Below are positions 10,480 through 18,939 of a stretch of 64,000 nucleotides of DNA, piece after piece. The stretch spans positions 496,001 through 560,000 of the forward strand of contig NZ_JAVHTY010000001.1 of assembly GCF_031085165.1 (NCBI RefSeq). Direction: 5' to 3'. The DNA is from Pseudomonas sp. 102515. GTDB lineage: Bacteria > Pseudomonadota > Gammaproteobacteria > Pseudomonadales > Pseudomonadaceae. The position numbers and the translations under genes were made by a program. The notes under the pieces are model-generated. The model searched no databases, was not told the DNA's origin, and saw nothing but the letters and a program-made list of their open reading frames with translations. How positions within the stretch are numbered: position 1 is the first letter of the stretch; every line of letters begins with the position of its first letter.

Positions 10480-12681
10480 TCAGAGCGCGATGCCGGCCGC
10501 CCTGGCCCGCGCCGCGTGCAGCTTGCGATAGCTGTCGATCAGGCGCTGGTGCTTGTCGAGGCCTTCCAGCTTGAGGCTGGTGGGCGTCAGGCCGTGGAAG
10601 CGCACTTCGCCCGATACCGATCCCAGGGCAGCGTCCAGTCGCTCGCTGCCGAACATCCGGCGGAAGTTGACCTCGAAGTCGGCCAATTCCAGTTCGTCGT
10701 CCATCTCGACTTCCAGCACCGCATTGAGCGCCTGGTAGAACAGGCCACGCTCCAGGGTGTTGTCGTTGAACTGCAGGAAGGTCTCCACCTCTTCCTTGGC
10801 CTCTTCGAACTGCCGCAGTGCCAGGTGGATGAGCAGCTTGAGTTCCAGCAGGGTCAACTGGCCCCAGACGGTGTTCTCGTCGAACTCCACGCCGATCAGG
10901 GTGGCGATGCGGGTGTAGTCGTCCACCTGGGTGGCGTCCAGGCGTTCGAGCAGGGATTGCAGGGCCGCATCGTCCAGGCGGTGCAGGTTGAGGATGTCCT
11001 CGCGCACCGCCAGGGCCTTGTTGGTGTTGTCCCAGATCAGGTCCTCGACCGGATAGATCTCCGAATAGCCCGGCACCAGGATGCGGCAGGCCGGCGCGCC
11101 CAGGTCCTCGTACACCGCCATGTAGGCTTCCAGGTCCCGCTCGGCGAGGATGCCGAACAGGGTGGCGGCCTCCTGGGCGGTGGAATCTTCGCCCTCATGG
11201 GAGAAATCCCAGTCGACGAAGTCATGGTCGGCCTTGGCGCTGAAGAAGCGCCAGGAGACCAGGCCGCTGGAGTCGATGAAGTGCTCGACGAAGTTGTTCG
11301 GCTCCATCAGCGCCTGGCTCTCGAAGGTAGGTTGCGGCAGGTCGTTGAGGCCCTCGAAGCTGCGGCCCTGCAACAGTTCGGTGAGGCTGCGCTCCAGGGC
11401 GATCTCCAGGCGCGGATGGGCGCCGAAGGAAGCGAACACCCCGCCGGTGCGCGGATTCATCAGGGTCACGCACATCACCGGGAATTCACCCCCCAGGGAG
11501 GCGTCCTTGACCAGCACCGGGAAGCCCTGGGCTTCCAGGCCGCGGATGCCCTCGACGATGGCGGGATAGCGCGCCAGCACCGCCTCGGGTACGTCGGGCA
11601 ACGCCAGTTCGCCTTCGAGGATCTCGCGCTTCACCGCCCGCTCGAAGATTTCCGACAGGCACTGCACCTGGGCTTCGGCCAGGGTGTTGCCGGCGCTCAT
11701 GCCGTTGCTGAGGTAGAGGTTCTCGATCAGGTTCGAGGGGAAGTACACCACCTCGCCGTCGGACTGGCGCACGAAGGGCAGCGCGCAGATGCCGCGTGCC
11801 ACGTTGCCGGAATTGGTGTCGTGCAGGTGCGAGGCGCGCAGCTCGCCTTCCGGGTCATAGAGCTTGCGGCAGTAACGGTCGAGGATCTCCCGGGGCAGCG
11901 CATCCTTGGGCCCCGGCTGGAACCAGCGCTCGTCGGGATGGTGGACGAAGGCGGCCTGGCCGATGGCCTCGCCCCAGTACTGGTCGTTGTAGAAGAAGTT
12001 GCAGTTGAGGCGTTCGATGAATTCGCCCAGCGCCGAGGCCAGGGCGGCTTCCTTGGTCGCGCCCTTGCCGTTGGTGAAGCACAGCGCCGACTGCACATCG
12101 CGCAGGTGCAGCGACCAGACGTTGGGCACGATGTTGCGCCAGGAGGCGATCTCCACCTTCATGCCCAGCGTGGCGAGGATGCCGGAGAGCTTGGCGATGG
12201 TCTCTTCCAGCGGCCGGTCCTTGCCGGGGATGTAGGTCTGGCTGCCGCTGTCGCTGGGCAGCAGCAGGGCCTGGGCATCGGCGTCCAGGCTCTCCACCGC
12301 CTCGATGATGAAGTCCGGGCCGGCCTGCACCGCCTTCTTCACCGTGCAGCGGTCGATGGATCTGAGGATGCCCTGGCGATCCTTGTCGGAGAGATCCGCG
12401 GGCAGCTCCACCTGGATCTTGAAGGTCTGCTTGTAGCGGTTCTCCGGGTCGACGATGTTGCTCTGCGCCAGGCGGATGTTGTCGGTGGGGATGTCGCGGG
12501 TCTGGCAGTAGAGCTTGACGAAATAGGCCGCGCAGAGCGCCGAGGACGCCAGGAAATAGTCGAAGGGCCCCGGGGCCGAGCCGTCACCCTTGTAGCGGAT
12601 GGGCTGATCGGCGATCACCGAGAAGTCGTCGAACTTGGCCTCGAGCCTCAGGTTGTCGAGAAAATTGACCTTGATTTCCAT
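10480..12681 (-). CDS. ycaO: OsmC-domain / YcaO-domain fusion protein
   Basis: YcaO proteins use ATP to activate backbone amides. E. coli YcaO is linked to beta-methylthiolation of ribosomal protein S12 together with RimO. This 733-residue product has an N-terminal OsmC-like domain (about 1-140, FDYFLASSALCAAYFVKLYC), a YcaO catalytic domain (about 190-545) with the characteristic ATKEAALASALGEFIERLN and SEIFERAVKREIL helices, and a helical C-terminal region (about 560-733). The OsmC-fused form is longer than the 586-residue E. coli protein. The ATG at 12681 was chosen because GGA lies 9 bases upstream; an ATG three codons earlier (12690) has no spaced ribosome-binding site. No precursor peptide or partner enzyme lies nearby, which argues for the housekeeping form and not a RiPP cluster. 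Confidence 0.88.
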   Translation of the reverse strand: MEIKVNFLDNLRLEAKFDDFSVIADQPIRYKGDGSAPGPFDYFLASSALCAAYFVKLYCQTRDIPTDNIRLAQSNIVDPENRYKQTFKIQVELPADLSDKDRQGILRSIDRCTVKKAVQAGPDFIIEAVESLDADAQALLLPSDSGSQTYIPGKDRPLEETIAKLSGILATLGMKVEIASWRNIVPNVWSLHLRDVQSALCFTNGKGATKEAALASALGEFIERLNCNFFYNDQYWGEAIGQAAFVHHPDERWFQPGPKDALPREILDRYCRKLYDPEGELRASHLHDTNSGNVARGICALPFVRQSDGEVVYFPSNLIENLYLSNGMSAGNTLAEAQVQCLSEIFERAVKREILEGELALPDVPEAVLARYPAIVEGIRGLEAQGFPVLVKDASLGGEFPVMCVTLMNPRTGGVFASFGAHPRLEIALERSLTELLQGRSFEGLNDLPQPTFESQALMEPNNFVEHFIDSSGLVSWRFFSAKADHDFVDWDFSHEGEDSTAQEAATLFGILAERDLEAYMAVYEDLGAPACRILVPGYSEIYPVEDLIWDNTNKALAVREDILNLHRLDDAALQSLLERLDATQVDDYTRIATLIGVEFDENTVWGQLTLLELKLLIHLALRQFEEAKEEVETFLQFNDNTLERGLFYQALNAVLEVEMDDELELADFEVNFRRMFGSERLDAALGSVSGEVRFHGLTPTSLKLEGLDKHQRLIDSYRKLHAARARAAGIAL

Positions 12682-12790
12682 GCACAGCATTCCGGTTTGG
12701 AGACAGAGTGGCCGCCATTATCCGGACAAAGGGCCGAGGGTGATACGCAGGCTGTCGTCTCGTGGTCAGCGGACCCGGTCTCGGCCTCCC

Positions 12791-12886
12791 CTAGTCCAGC
12801 ACAAGGGACCCATGCGGATAGCGCGCGCAGAGGACGTCGACGAAGGCCTCGACCTTGGGGCTCTGCAATCGCCGCGAAGGATGGTC
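12791..12886 (-). pseudogene. LysR-family regulator, C-terminal remnant
   Basis: About 31 codons read on the minus strand (HPSRRLQSPKVEAFVDVL followed by about 14 residues and a TAG stop) match the extreme C-terminus of LysR regulators, where the ..PSRR.LSPKV..FVDFL block is highly conserved. Everything upstream in that gene is missing. At the other end, the sequence switches abruptly to a plus-strand NmrA-like fragment. It is a dead remnant. The match is recognised by eye. Confidence 0.7.
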
Positions 12887-13048
12887 AGCGTCGAGCAGGT
12901 CGTCTACCTCTCGGACTTCGGCGCCGACACCGCGGTCGACGTGCCGCACTTCGCGGTGACATTCGGCGGTGAACGCATGCTTGCGGCCATGGGCTTCGGC
13001 CCCACCACCCTGCGGCCCACCTACTTCACTGGATGGCCTCCGAGATGA
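12887..13048 (+). pseudogene. NmrA-like NAD(P)-binding protein, internal remnant
   Basis: On the plus strand, about 53 codons (VEQVVYLSDFGADT..., VPHFAVTFGGERMLAAMGF, TLRPTYFTGW) match the middle of NmrA/atypical SDR proteins, which have VVYLS, VPHF..K...E..., and TILRPAYF at these spacings. The N-terminal Rossmann glycine motif and the C-terminal third are absent; the frame closes at TGA 13046. Downstream in another frame, RLFRLLGRPLPGYRD (around 13110-13155) resembles an NmrA C-terminal segment, suggesting an additional frameshift. It directly abuts the LysR remnant. Confidence 0.65.
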
Positions 13049-13332
13049 GACCCGTGGCCGAGCGCCATGTCAGCGACGGCATGCTCCCGCAACCCGGCGA
13101 TCGCGACCGGCTGTTCCGGCTGCTGGGGCGCCCGCTGCCCGGCTATCGCGACCCCCCAGTGCACTGCTTGGCTGAGCGGCTCCGCCCTTGCCGTCTGGAC
13201 GACGCCCGGGGCGGGTACTTCGAGCGGGCGGCAGGGTCCCATCCTAAGGGCGGTGCCCTCATTCGAAGCACCTCAACCGCCCGGGCGCAGCCGGATACCT
13301 CGGCTGCCCGCACGCCTTTTCAGGAGTCCGCC

Positions 13333-14043
13333 ATGTGTGGTCGCTTTGCCCAGTACCGCTATGCCCTCGATTACCTGGACGCCCTGGGCGCCGCCCCGGC
13401 GGACGTCCGCAGCGGCCTGGAACCCCGCGCCCTGGGTCGCTACAACGTGGCACCCGGCACCCGGGTCCAGTTGCTCCACCAGCAGGCCGATGGCCTGCAC
13501 CTGGAGCCAGTGCTCTGGGGCTACCAGCCCGCCTGGGCGCGCCAGGCCAAGCGGCCACCGGTGATCAACGCGCGTGTCGAGACGGCGGCCACCAGCCGGA
13601 TGTTTCGTAGCCTCTGGACGCACGGCCGTGCCCTGGTGGTCGCCGACGGCTGGTACGAATGGAAGAAGGACCCCGCAGACCCCAAGCTCAAGCAGCCCTA
13701 CTTCATCCGGCTGAAATCTGGCGAGCCGCTGTTCTTCGCCGCCATCGGCCACTTCCGCCCGGCCGACCGGGCGCCTCAGGACGATGACGGCTTCGTCATC
13801 GTCACCGCTGCTGCCGATGCCGGCATGGTCGACATCCACGACCGCCGCCCGCTGGTCCTGCCGCCCACCGTGGCGCGCGAGTGGCTGGACCCCGAGCTGC
13901 CCATGGAACGCGCCACCGAGATCGGCGAGGTCGAAGGCACGCCCGTGGACGCCTTCGACTGGTACCCGGTGGGCAAGGCCGTGGGCAGCGTGAAGAACGA
14001 CGGTCCTGAATTGCTGGAACGGATCGTAGAGCCGCTGGTATGA
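13333..14043 (+). CDS. yedK: SOS response-associated peptidase (SRAP/YedK/HMCES family)
   Basis: This protein forms a protective thiazolidine crosslink with abasic sites in single-stranded DNA. The 236-residue product begins MCGRFAQY, leaving the catalytic Cys2 at the N-terminus after Met removal. The other active-site residues are visible: N79 (INARVET), E109 (WYEW) and H169 (DIHDRRPLVL). Length and motif order match E. coli YedK and human HMCES. The ATG at 13333 is fixed by the required Cys2 and an upstream AGGAG. The gene stands alone between a remnant locus and the convergent monooxygenase gene. Confidence 0.95.
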   Translation: MCGRFAQYRYALDYLDALGAAPADVRSGLEPRALGRYNVAPGTRVQLLHQQADGLHLEPVLWGYQPAWARQAKRPPVINARVETAATSRMFRSLWTHGRALVVADGWYEWKKDPADPKLKQPYFIRLKSGEPLFFAAIGHFRPADRAPQDDDGFVIVTAAADAGMVDIHDRRPLVLPPTVAREWLDPELPMERATEIGEVEGTPVDAFDWYPVGKAVGSVKNDGPELLERIVEPLV

Positions 14044-14065
14044 GTGAGGCGCCAGGCCTGATGAT

Positions 14066-15469
14066 CTAGGCCGGTACCCGTATCGCACTGCCCTCCCGCT
14101 GCCGCGCCAGGTCGCGATAGTCGGCGGCCGGGTGGTTCTCTGGCAACCGCGGCCCGGCGCCGCCAAGTTTCTCGCGCAGCGTGCCCTGCTGGTACGCGCG
14201 CTTGTAGACCCCGCGCCGCTGCAGTTCCGGGACCAGCAGTTCCACCACGTCGGCGAAGGTCTCGTGGGTCACGGCGTAGGCCAGGTTGAAACCATCGACG
14301 TCGGTCTCCTCGACCCAGCTCTGCAACTCGTCCGCCACGGTCGCCGGGCTGCCTACCAGCAGCGGCCCGAAACCGCCAATGCCGACCCAGTCGGCCAGCT
14401 CCCGCACCGTCCATTGCTTGGTGGGATCGGCGGTGGAAAAGGCCTCCACGGCCGATTGGATGGCATTGGTGTGCAGGTGCTCGAGGACCTGGTCCGGGCG
14501 GTAGGCGGCGAAGTCGATACCGGTCCAGCCAGAGATCAGCGTCAGGGCGCCTTCATAGCTCACATAGCCCTTGTAGTCCTGCCACTTGGCCCGCGCCTGG
14601 GCATCGGTCTCGCCGACGATGACCGTCTGCAGGTTGAAGATCAGCACCTGGCGCGGATCGCGACCGGCCTCGGCGGCCCGGCGGCGGATGTCGGCCACGG
14701 TCTGCTTGAGCACCGTCCTGGACGGCGCCGCGACGAAGACGCACTCGGCGTGCTCCGCGGCGAATTGCCGGCCACGGCTGCTGGCGCCGGCCTGGTAGAG
14801 CACTGGCGTGCGCTGCGGCGAGGGTTCGCAGAGGTGATAGCCGGGCACCTGGAAGTGCCGGCCGTGGTGGCCGATGGGGTGCACCTTGGCCGGGTCGGTG
14901 AAGCGCCCGGAGGCGCGGTCGCGCAGTACCGCGCCCTCTTCCCAGCTGCCTTCCAGCAGCTTGTAGACGACTTGCAGGTATTCCTCGGCGTAGTCGTAGC
15001 GGGCATCGTGATCGGCCTGGGCGGACTGGCCCAGATTACGCGCACCGCTTTCCAGGTAGGAGGTGACGATGTTCCAGCCGATGCGCCCTTTGGTCAGGTG
15101 ATCCAGGGTGGAAAGCCGGCGGGCGAAGGGATAGGGATGCTCGAAGCTCAGGGAGGCGGTGAGGCCGAAGCCCAGGTGACGGGTCACCGCCGCCATGGGG
15201 GTGATCAGCGCCAGGGGATCGTTGACCGGCACCTGGGTGGCCTCGCGCAGGGTGGCCGCCGGGCCACCGCCGTAGACGTCGTAGAGGCCGAGGACGTCGG
15301 CGATGAACAGGCCGTCGAACAGCCCGCGTTCGAGCAATTGCGCCAGGTCCGTCCAGTATTCGAGATCCTTGTACTCCCAGGAGCGGTCGCGCGGATGGCG
15401 CCACAGTCCGGGCGACTGGTGGGCCACGCAATTCATGTCGAAGGCATTGAGGCGGATTTCGCGGGACAT
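14066..15469 (-). CDS. FMN-dependent monooxygenase (NtaA/SnaA/DszA family)
   Basis: This is a bacterial-luciferase-fold monooxygenase that uses reduced FMN and oxygen to attack C-N or C-S bonds. The 467-residue product has family blocks such as GLFDGLFIADVLGLYDVYGG, LTASLSFEHPYPFARRLSTL and GRIGWNIVTSYLESGARN, which match nitrilotriacetate and dibenzothiophene-sulfone monooxygenases more closely than alkanesulfonate monooxygenase SsuD. A TAGGAG ribosome-binding site precedes the ATG. It is the last gene of a seven-gene minus-strand operon with an SfnB-like flavoprotein and a CUT2-type transporter, 8 bases after a permease gene. No flavin reductase partner is encoded here. The substrate is unknown; an organosulfur compound is the best guess. 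Confidence 0.88.
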   Translation of the reverse strand: MSREIRLNAFDMNCVAHQSPGLWRHPRDRSWEYKDLEYWTDLAQLLERGLFDGLFIADVLGLYDVYGGGPAATLREATQVPVNDPLALITPMAAVTRHLGFGLTASLSFEHPYPFARRLSTLDHLTKGRIGWNIVTSYLESGARNLGQSAQADHDARYDYAEEYLQVVYKLLEGSWEEGAVLRDRASGRFTDPAKVHPIGHHGRHFQVPGYHLCEPSPQRTPVLYQAGASSRGRQFAAEHAECVFVAAPSRTVLKQTVADIRRRAAEAGRDPRQVLIFNLQTVIVGETDAQARAKWQDYKGYVSYEGALTLISGWTGIDFAAYRPDQVLEHLHTNAIQSAVEAFSTADPTKQWTVRELADWVGIGGFGPLLVGSPATVADELQSWVEETDVDGFNLAYAVTHETFADVVELLVPELQRRGVYKRAYQQGTLREKLGGAGPRLPENHPAADYRDLARQREGSAIRVPA

Positions 15470-15477
15470 GGGGACTC

Positions 15478-16431
15478 CTAGCACGACGCGTCGCGGCGCC
15501 GCGCCAATTGGTTGAGGGTCAGCACCAGCAGGATCAGCAGCCCGGTGGCCACCTGTTGCCAGTAGAAATTCCACCCCACCAGCAGCAGGCCGTTGGCCGT
15601 AACCGCCAGCAGCAGTACCCCCAGCAGGCTGCCGGGGACGTTGGGCCGGCCGTGGCGATTGAGGCTGGCGCCGATGAACACGGCGCCGATGCCATTGATG
15701 AGGTAGGCGTTGCCCGAGAGCGGCACATAGGCGTCTATGCGCAGCGCCAGCAGGATGCCGGCGACCGCCGCCGCCAGGGCCGTGGCCAGGCAGGTCCAGA
15801 GCGCCAGGCGGCGCAGCGCCAGCCCCGAATGGCGCGCCACCAGCGGCTGGCTGCCCAGGGCCAGCAGGGCGCGGCCCAGGCGGCCACGAGCCATTACCAC
15901 CCCGTAGAGCAGCGCCAGCAGCACCACCGCCCAGACCGCCGCCGGTACGCCGAGCCAGTTGCTTGTGGAGGGTCTGCATTCGGGTTTGAGGTAGAGCGGC
16001 AGGCCGCCCTCGGACAGCAGCTGTTGCAGGCTGGTACCGATGAACAGCACGCCCAGGCTGGCCAGGAACGGCGACAGCCCCACGCCGGCCACCAGCAGGG
16101 CGTTGGCCAGCCCCACCAGCAAGCCCAGTCCCACCCCGCCGGCGAGCGCCACGGCGAGCGGCCAACCGGCGTTGAGCAAGGCGATGCAACCGAAGGCCGC
16201 CAGATCCAGGGCGATACCCACCGAAAGATCGATACCACCCGCCGCGATGGCATAGGTCAATCCCAGGGCCACCAGCGCCGGGACCAGGCCATTGTTCAGC
16301 AACAGGCTGAGCAGGTTGCCCTGGCTGAGGAACCCGGGCGCCGCCACGGCGAAGACCATCACCAGCGCCAGGAACAGCAGCGGCAACGCCAGGCGCAGGC
16401 CGGACCGGCCGAGGGAAAGGGTCGCGTTCAT
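15478..16431 (-). CDS. CUT2 (ribose-type) ABC transporter permease, second subunit
   Basis: This is an inner-membrane permease of the RbsC/BPD_transp_2 family, 317 residues, almost entirely hydrophobic. Family marks include GLTYAIAAGGIDLSVG near residues 60-75 and NGIGAVFIGASLNRHGRPNVPGSLLG late in the protein. The start overlaps the stop of the upstream permease gene by 4 bases (ATGA). Two different RbsC-like subunits indicate a heterodimeric channel, as in AI-2, autoinducer-like or purine-nucleoside systems. It precedes the monooxygenase gene. Confidence 0.9.
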   Translation of the reverse strand: MNATLSLGRSGLRLALPLLFLALVMVFAVAAPGFLSQGNLLSLLLNNGLVPALVALGLTYAIAAGGIDLSVGIALDLAAFGCIALLNAGWPLAVALAGGVGLGLLVGLANALLVAGVGLSPFLASLGVLFIGTSLQQLLSEGGLPLYLKPECRPSTSNWLGVPAAVWAVVLLALLYGVVMARGRLGRALLALGSQPLVARHSGLALRRLALWTCLATALAAAVAGILLALRIDAYVPLSGNAYLINGIGAVFIGASLNRHGRPNVPGSLLGVLLLAVTANGLLLVGWNFYWQQVATGLLILLVLTLNQLARRRDASC

Positions 16432-17396
16432 TGCCGGCCCTCCTGGCGCAGGCTGGCCGCGGCGACCACCAGCAGGATCAACGCGCCCTGGACGCCATTG
16501 ACCAGGAAGCTGCTCACCCCGAGCAACTGGAAGCCATTGCCGAGCATGCCCACCAGCAAAGCGGCCAGCAGGGTGCCGCCGACGCTGGGCTGCGAGCGCC
16601 AGGAGAACACCGTGCCGAGAAAGGCGATGGCCACGACAGGCAGCAGCAGCTCGGCCGACCCTGGGGTACTGCCGCTGAACCAGGCGACCGACAGCAGCGC
16701 CGCCAGGCCCGCGCAGCCGCCGGCCAGCAGATAGCTGGAAAACACCAGCCCGCGCACCGGCAGACCAGCGGCGCGGGCCGCCTCGGGATGGTCGCCCCCC
16801 GCCGCCAGGCGCAGCCCATAGGGGGTTCGCTGCAGGAGCACCGCCAGCGCCAGGGCGGTCACCAGCAGCACCCAACCCGCTGCCGGAATGCCCAGCCAGC
16901 TGCCGAGGCCCAGCAGATCCAGCCAGGTCGCACTGGCCGGCAGCACGGTATTCTCGCTCAGCAACAGTTCCAGACCGGCCACCACGTTGAGACTGGCCAG
17001 GGTGGCCAGTAGCGGCGGCAGGCCCAGCAGGGTCACCGTCAGGCCGTTGACCGCCCCGACCAGCAGTCCGCAGACCAGGGTCAAGCCGATGGCCAGCGGT
17101 GCGCCGCAGCCGGCGTTGACCAGGGTCGCCTGCAGCGCCGCGCAGAGCCCGAGATTGGCCGCCAGCGAGAGGTCCAGGCCACCGCCGAGCACGTTGCCCC
17201 CGCCGCCGACGATCACCAGGGTCAGGCCGAGGGCGAGAATGCCGGGAATGGCGGCCTGGGCCAGGATGTTGGCCAGATTGCCCGCCCCGAGGAAGCCCGG
17301 CGCACGCCAGGCGAACAGGGCCGCGATCACCGCGAAGGCCAGCAGTGCGCCATGGCGCCAGAGGTCAGGGCGCCAGGTCGGGACCGGTATCGACAA
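16428..17396 (-). CDS. CUT2 (ribose-type) ABC transporter permease, first subunit
   Basis: This is an RbsC-family permease of about 322 residues with eight to ten hydrophobic segments. It has the conserved LGLTLVIVGGGGNVLGGGLDLSL region, slightly expanded with glycines relative to the usual GGIDLSVG. The start is uncertain: no ATG fits, so the TTG at 17396, 4 bases after the ATPase stop, is proposed. An in-frame ATG at 17489 would overlap the ATPase gene by 89 bases and adds a proline-rich, non-conserved tail. The downstream permease start overlaps its stop. Confidence 0.85.
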   Translation of the reverse strand: MSIPVPTWRPDLWRHGALLAFAVIAALFAWRAPGFLGAGNLANILAQAAIPGILALGLTLVIVGGGGNVLGGGLDLSLAANLGLCAALQATLVNAGCGAPLAIGLTLVCGLLVGAVNGLTVTLLGLPPLLATLASLNVVAGLELLLSENTVLPASATWLDLLGLGSWLGIPAAGWVLLVTALALAVLLQRTPYGLRLAAGGDHPEAARAAGLPVRGLVFSSYLLAGGCAGLAALLSVAWFSGSTPGSAELLLPVVAIAFLGTVFSWRSQPSVGGTLLAALLVGMLGNGFQLLGVSSFLVNGVQGALILLVVAAASLRQEGRQ

Positions 17397-17400
17397 CCGC

Positions 17401-18939
17401 TCAGGAGACGAGGCCAAGATCCGCCCTCCGCAGCTGTCTGGCGGGCAATTCGCTGGCTCCGGTGGCGGTAGCCAGGAGATCCTCAGCACTCACCTCGGCC
17501 GCCGGACGTGCCGGCAGCAGGCGACCACGGTGCATCACGTGGATGCGGTCGCAGAGGTTGAGCAATTCGGACAGATCCACCGACAGGATCAGGACGCCGG
17601 CGCCCTGCTCCACCAACCGGGCGACCTGGCGATAGAGTTCGGCGCGGGCGGCGAGATCGATGCCCACGCTGGGTTCGTCGAGCAGATAGAGCCGCGCGTC
17701 CCGGGCCAGCCATTTGCCCAGGGCGACCTTCTGCTGGTTGCCGCCACTCAGGTGCCGCACCGGGGTGTCCAGGTCCGGGGTGCGGATGTCCAGGGCCTGG
17801 CGGAGCCCGCGAGCGGCGCGACGCTCGGCCCCTGGCAACCGCAGCCCGAAGCGACTGAAACGCTCCAGGGCCGCCAGCGTGAGATTCTCGGTCACGGTGA
17901 GATCCAGGGCCACGCCCTGCTGGCGGCGATCCTCCGGCAACAGCGCCAGGCCCGCCCGCACCGCCGCGCGGGGACTGGCGAAGCGGTGCGGGCGACCGTC
18001 CAGCAGCAATTCGCCCTCGGCCACAGGCAACAGGCCGAACAGCGTCTTGAGCAGCTCCTTGGCGCCCGCGCCGACCAGGCCGGCCACCCCGACCACCTCG
18101 CCGCGGCGCACCTGCAGGTCGACCTCGCCGAAGGCGCCCGGACGGCCCAGCCTGCGAGTCTCCAGCAGCACCTCGCCCGGCGCTGCCTGGGCCTTGGGAT
18201 AGGCCTCGCCCAGGTCCCGATTGATCATCAACCGCGCCATGGCCGCTGCCGGTGTCACGCTGGGCTTCACCTCCGCCACCACCTGCCCACCGCGCAGTAC
18301 CGTGGCGCGATCGCAGAGCCGCTCGACTTCCTGCAGATAGTGGGACACATAGAGCAAGGCCAGCCCCTGGTCACGCAACTGGCGCAGCAGGGTCAGCAGG
18401 CGCTCCAGCTCGCCATGGGCCAGGGCCACCGTGGGTTCGTCGAGCACCAGCACCTTGGGGGTGCCGAGCAGCGCCCGGCTGATCTGCAGCAGTTGCTGTT
18501 CGGCGCTGCTCAGTTCCGCCACCCGGGTTCGCGCGCGGCAGTCCAGGCCAAAGCGCTCGGCCAGCAGCCGCTCGGCCGTCCGTTCCTGCCCACGGCGATC
18601 CAGCAGCGGGCCAAGGCGCCGCTCTTGCCCGAAGAACAGCGCCTCGGCCAGGGTGAAGTTGGGCGGCAGCAGCCGTTCCTGGTGGATGATGGCGATGCCA
18701 CGGCGGGCCAACTCGCGCGGCCCTGCGCCTGTCAGGGCTTCGCCATGCAAGCGCAGCTCACCGGTATCCGGTGTCACCAGGCCACCGAGCACCTTGATCA
18801 GGGTGGACTTGCCGGCACCGTTCTCGCCGATCAACCCGTGGATCTCGCCGGCCCTGAGGGTCAGGTCCACGCCATCCAGCGCCTGGGTGGCGCCATAACG
18901 CCTGGAGATACCCTGCAGCTCGAGGATCGTCGTTCTCAT
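17401..18939 (-). CDS. CUT2 (ribose-type) ABC transporter ATP-binding protein, two ATPase domains
   Basis: This is an RbsA/XylG-type protein of 512 residues with two fused nucleotide-binding domains. Domain 1 has Walker A at residues 38-46 (GENGAGKST), a degenerate signature (LSSAEQQLLQISRAL) and Walker B VLVLDEPTVAL. Domain 2 has the atypical Walker A region GLVGAGAKELLKTLFG, signature LSGGNQQKVALGKWL and LLDEPSVGID. The altered second P-loop is normal for this family. Its start overlaps the stop of the binding-protein gene by 4 bases. Confidence 0.94.
   Translation of the reverse strand: MRTTILELQGISRRYGATQALDGVDLTLRAGEIHGLIGENGAGKSTLIKVLGGLVTPDTGELRLHGEALTGAGPRELARRGIAIIHQERLLPPNFTLAEALFFGQERRLGPLLDRRGQERTAERLLAERFGLDCRARTRVAELSSAEQQLLQISRALLGTPKVLVLDEPTVALAHGELERLLTLLRQLRDQGLALLYVSHYLQEVERLCDRATVLRGGQVVAEVKPSVTPAAAMARLMINRDLGEAYPKAQAAPGEVLLETRRLGRPGAFGEVDLQVRRGEVVGVAGLVGAGAKELLKTLFGLLPVAEGELLLDGRPHRFASPRAAVRAGLALLPEDRRQQGVALDLTVTENLTLAALERFSRFGLRLPGAERRAARGLRQALDIRTPDLDTPVRHLSGGNQQKVALGKWLARDARLYLLDEPSVGIDLAARAELYRQVARLVEQGAGVLILSVDLSELLNLCDRIHVMHRGRLLPARPAAEVSAEDLLATATGASELPARQLRRADLGLVS

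Noticed and set aside
10480-12681. YcaO as part of a RiPP (azole or thioamide peptide) cluster
   Set aside because: No precursor peptide, dehydrogenase or E1-like partner is nearby, and the OsmC-fused form is a widespread chromosomal gene.
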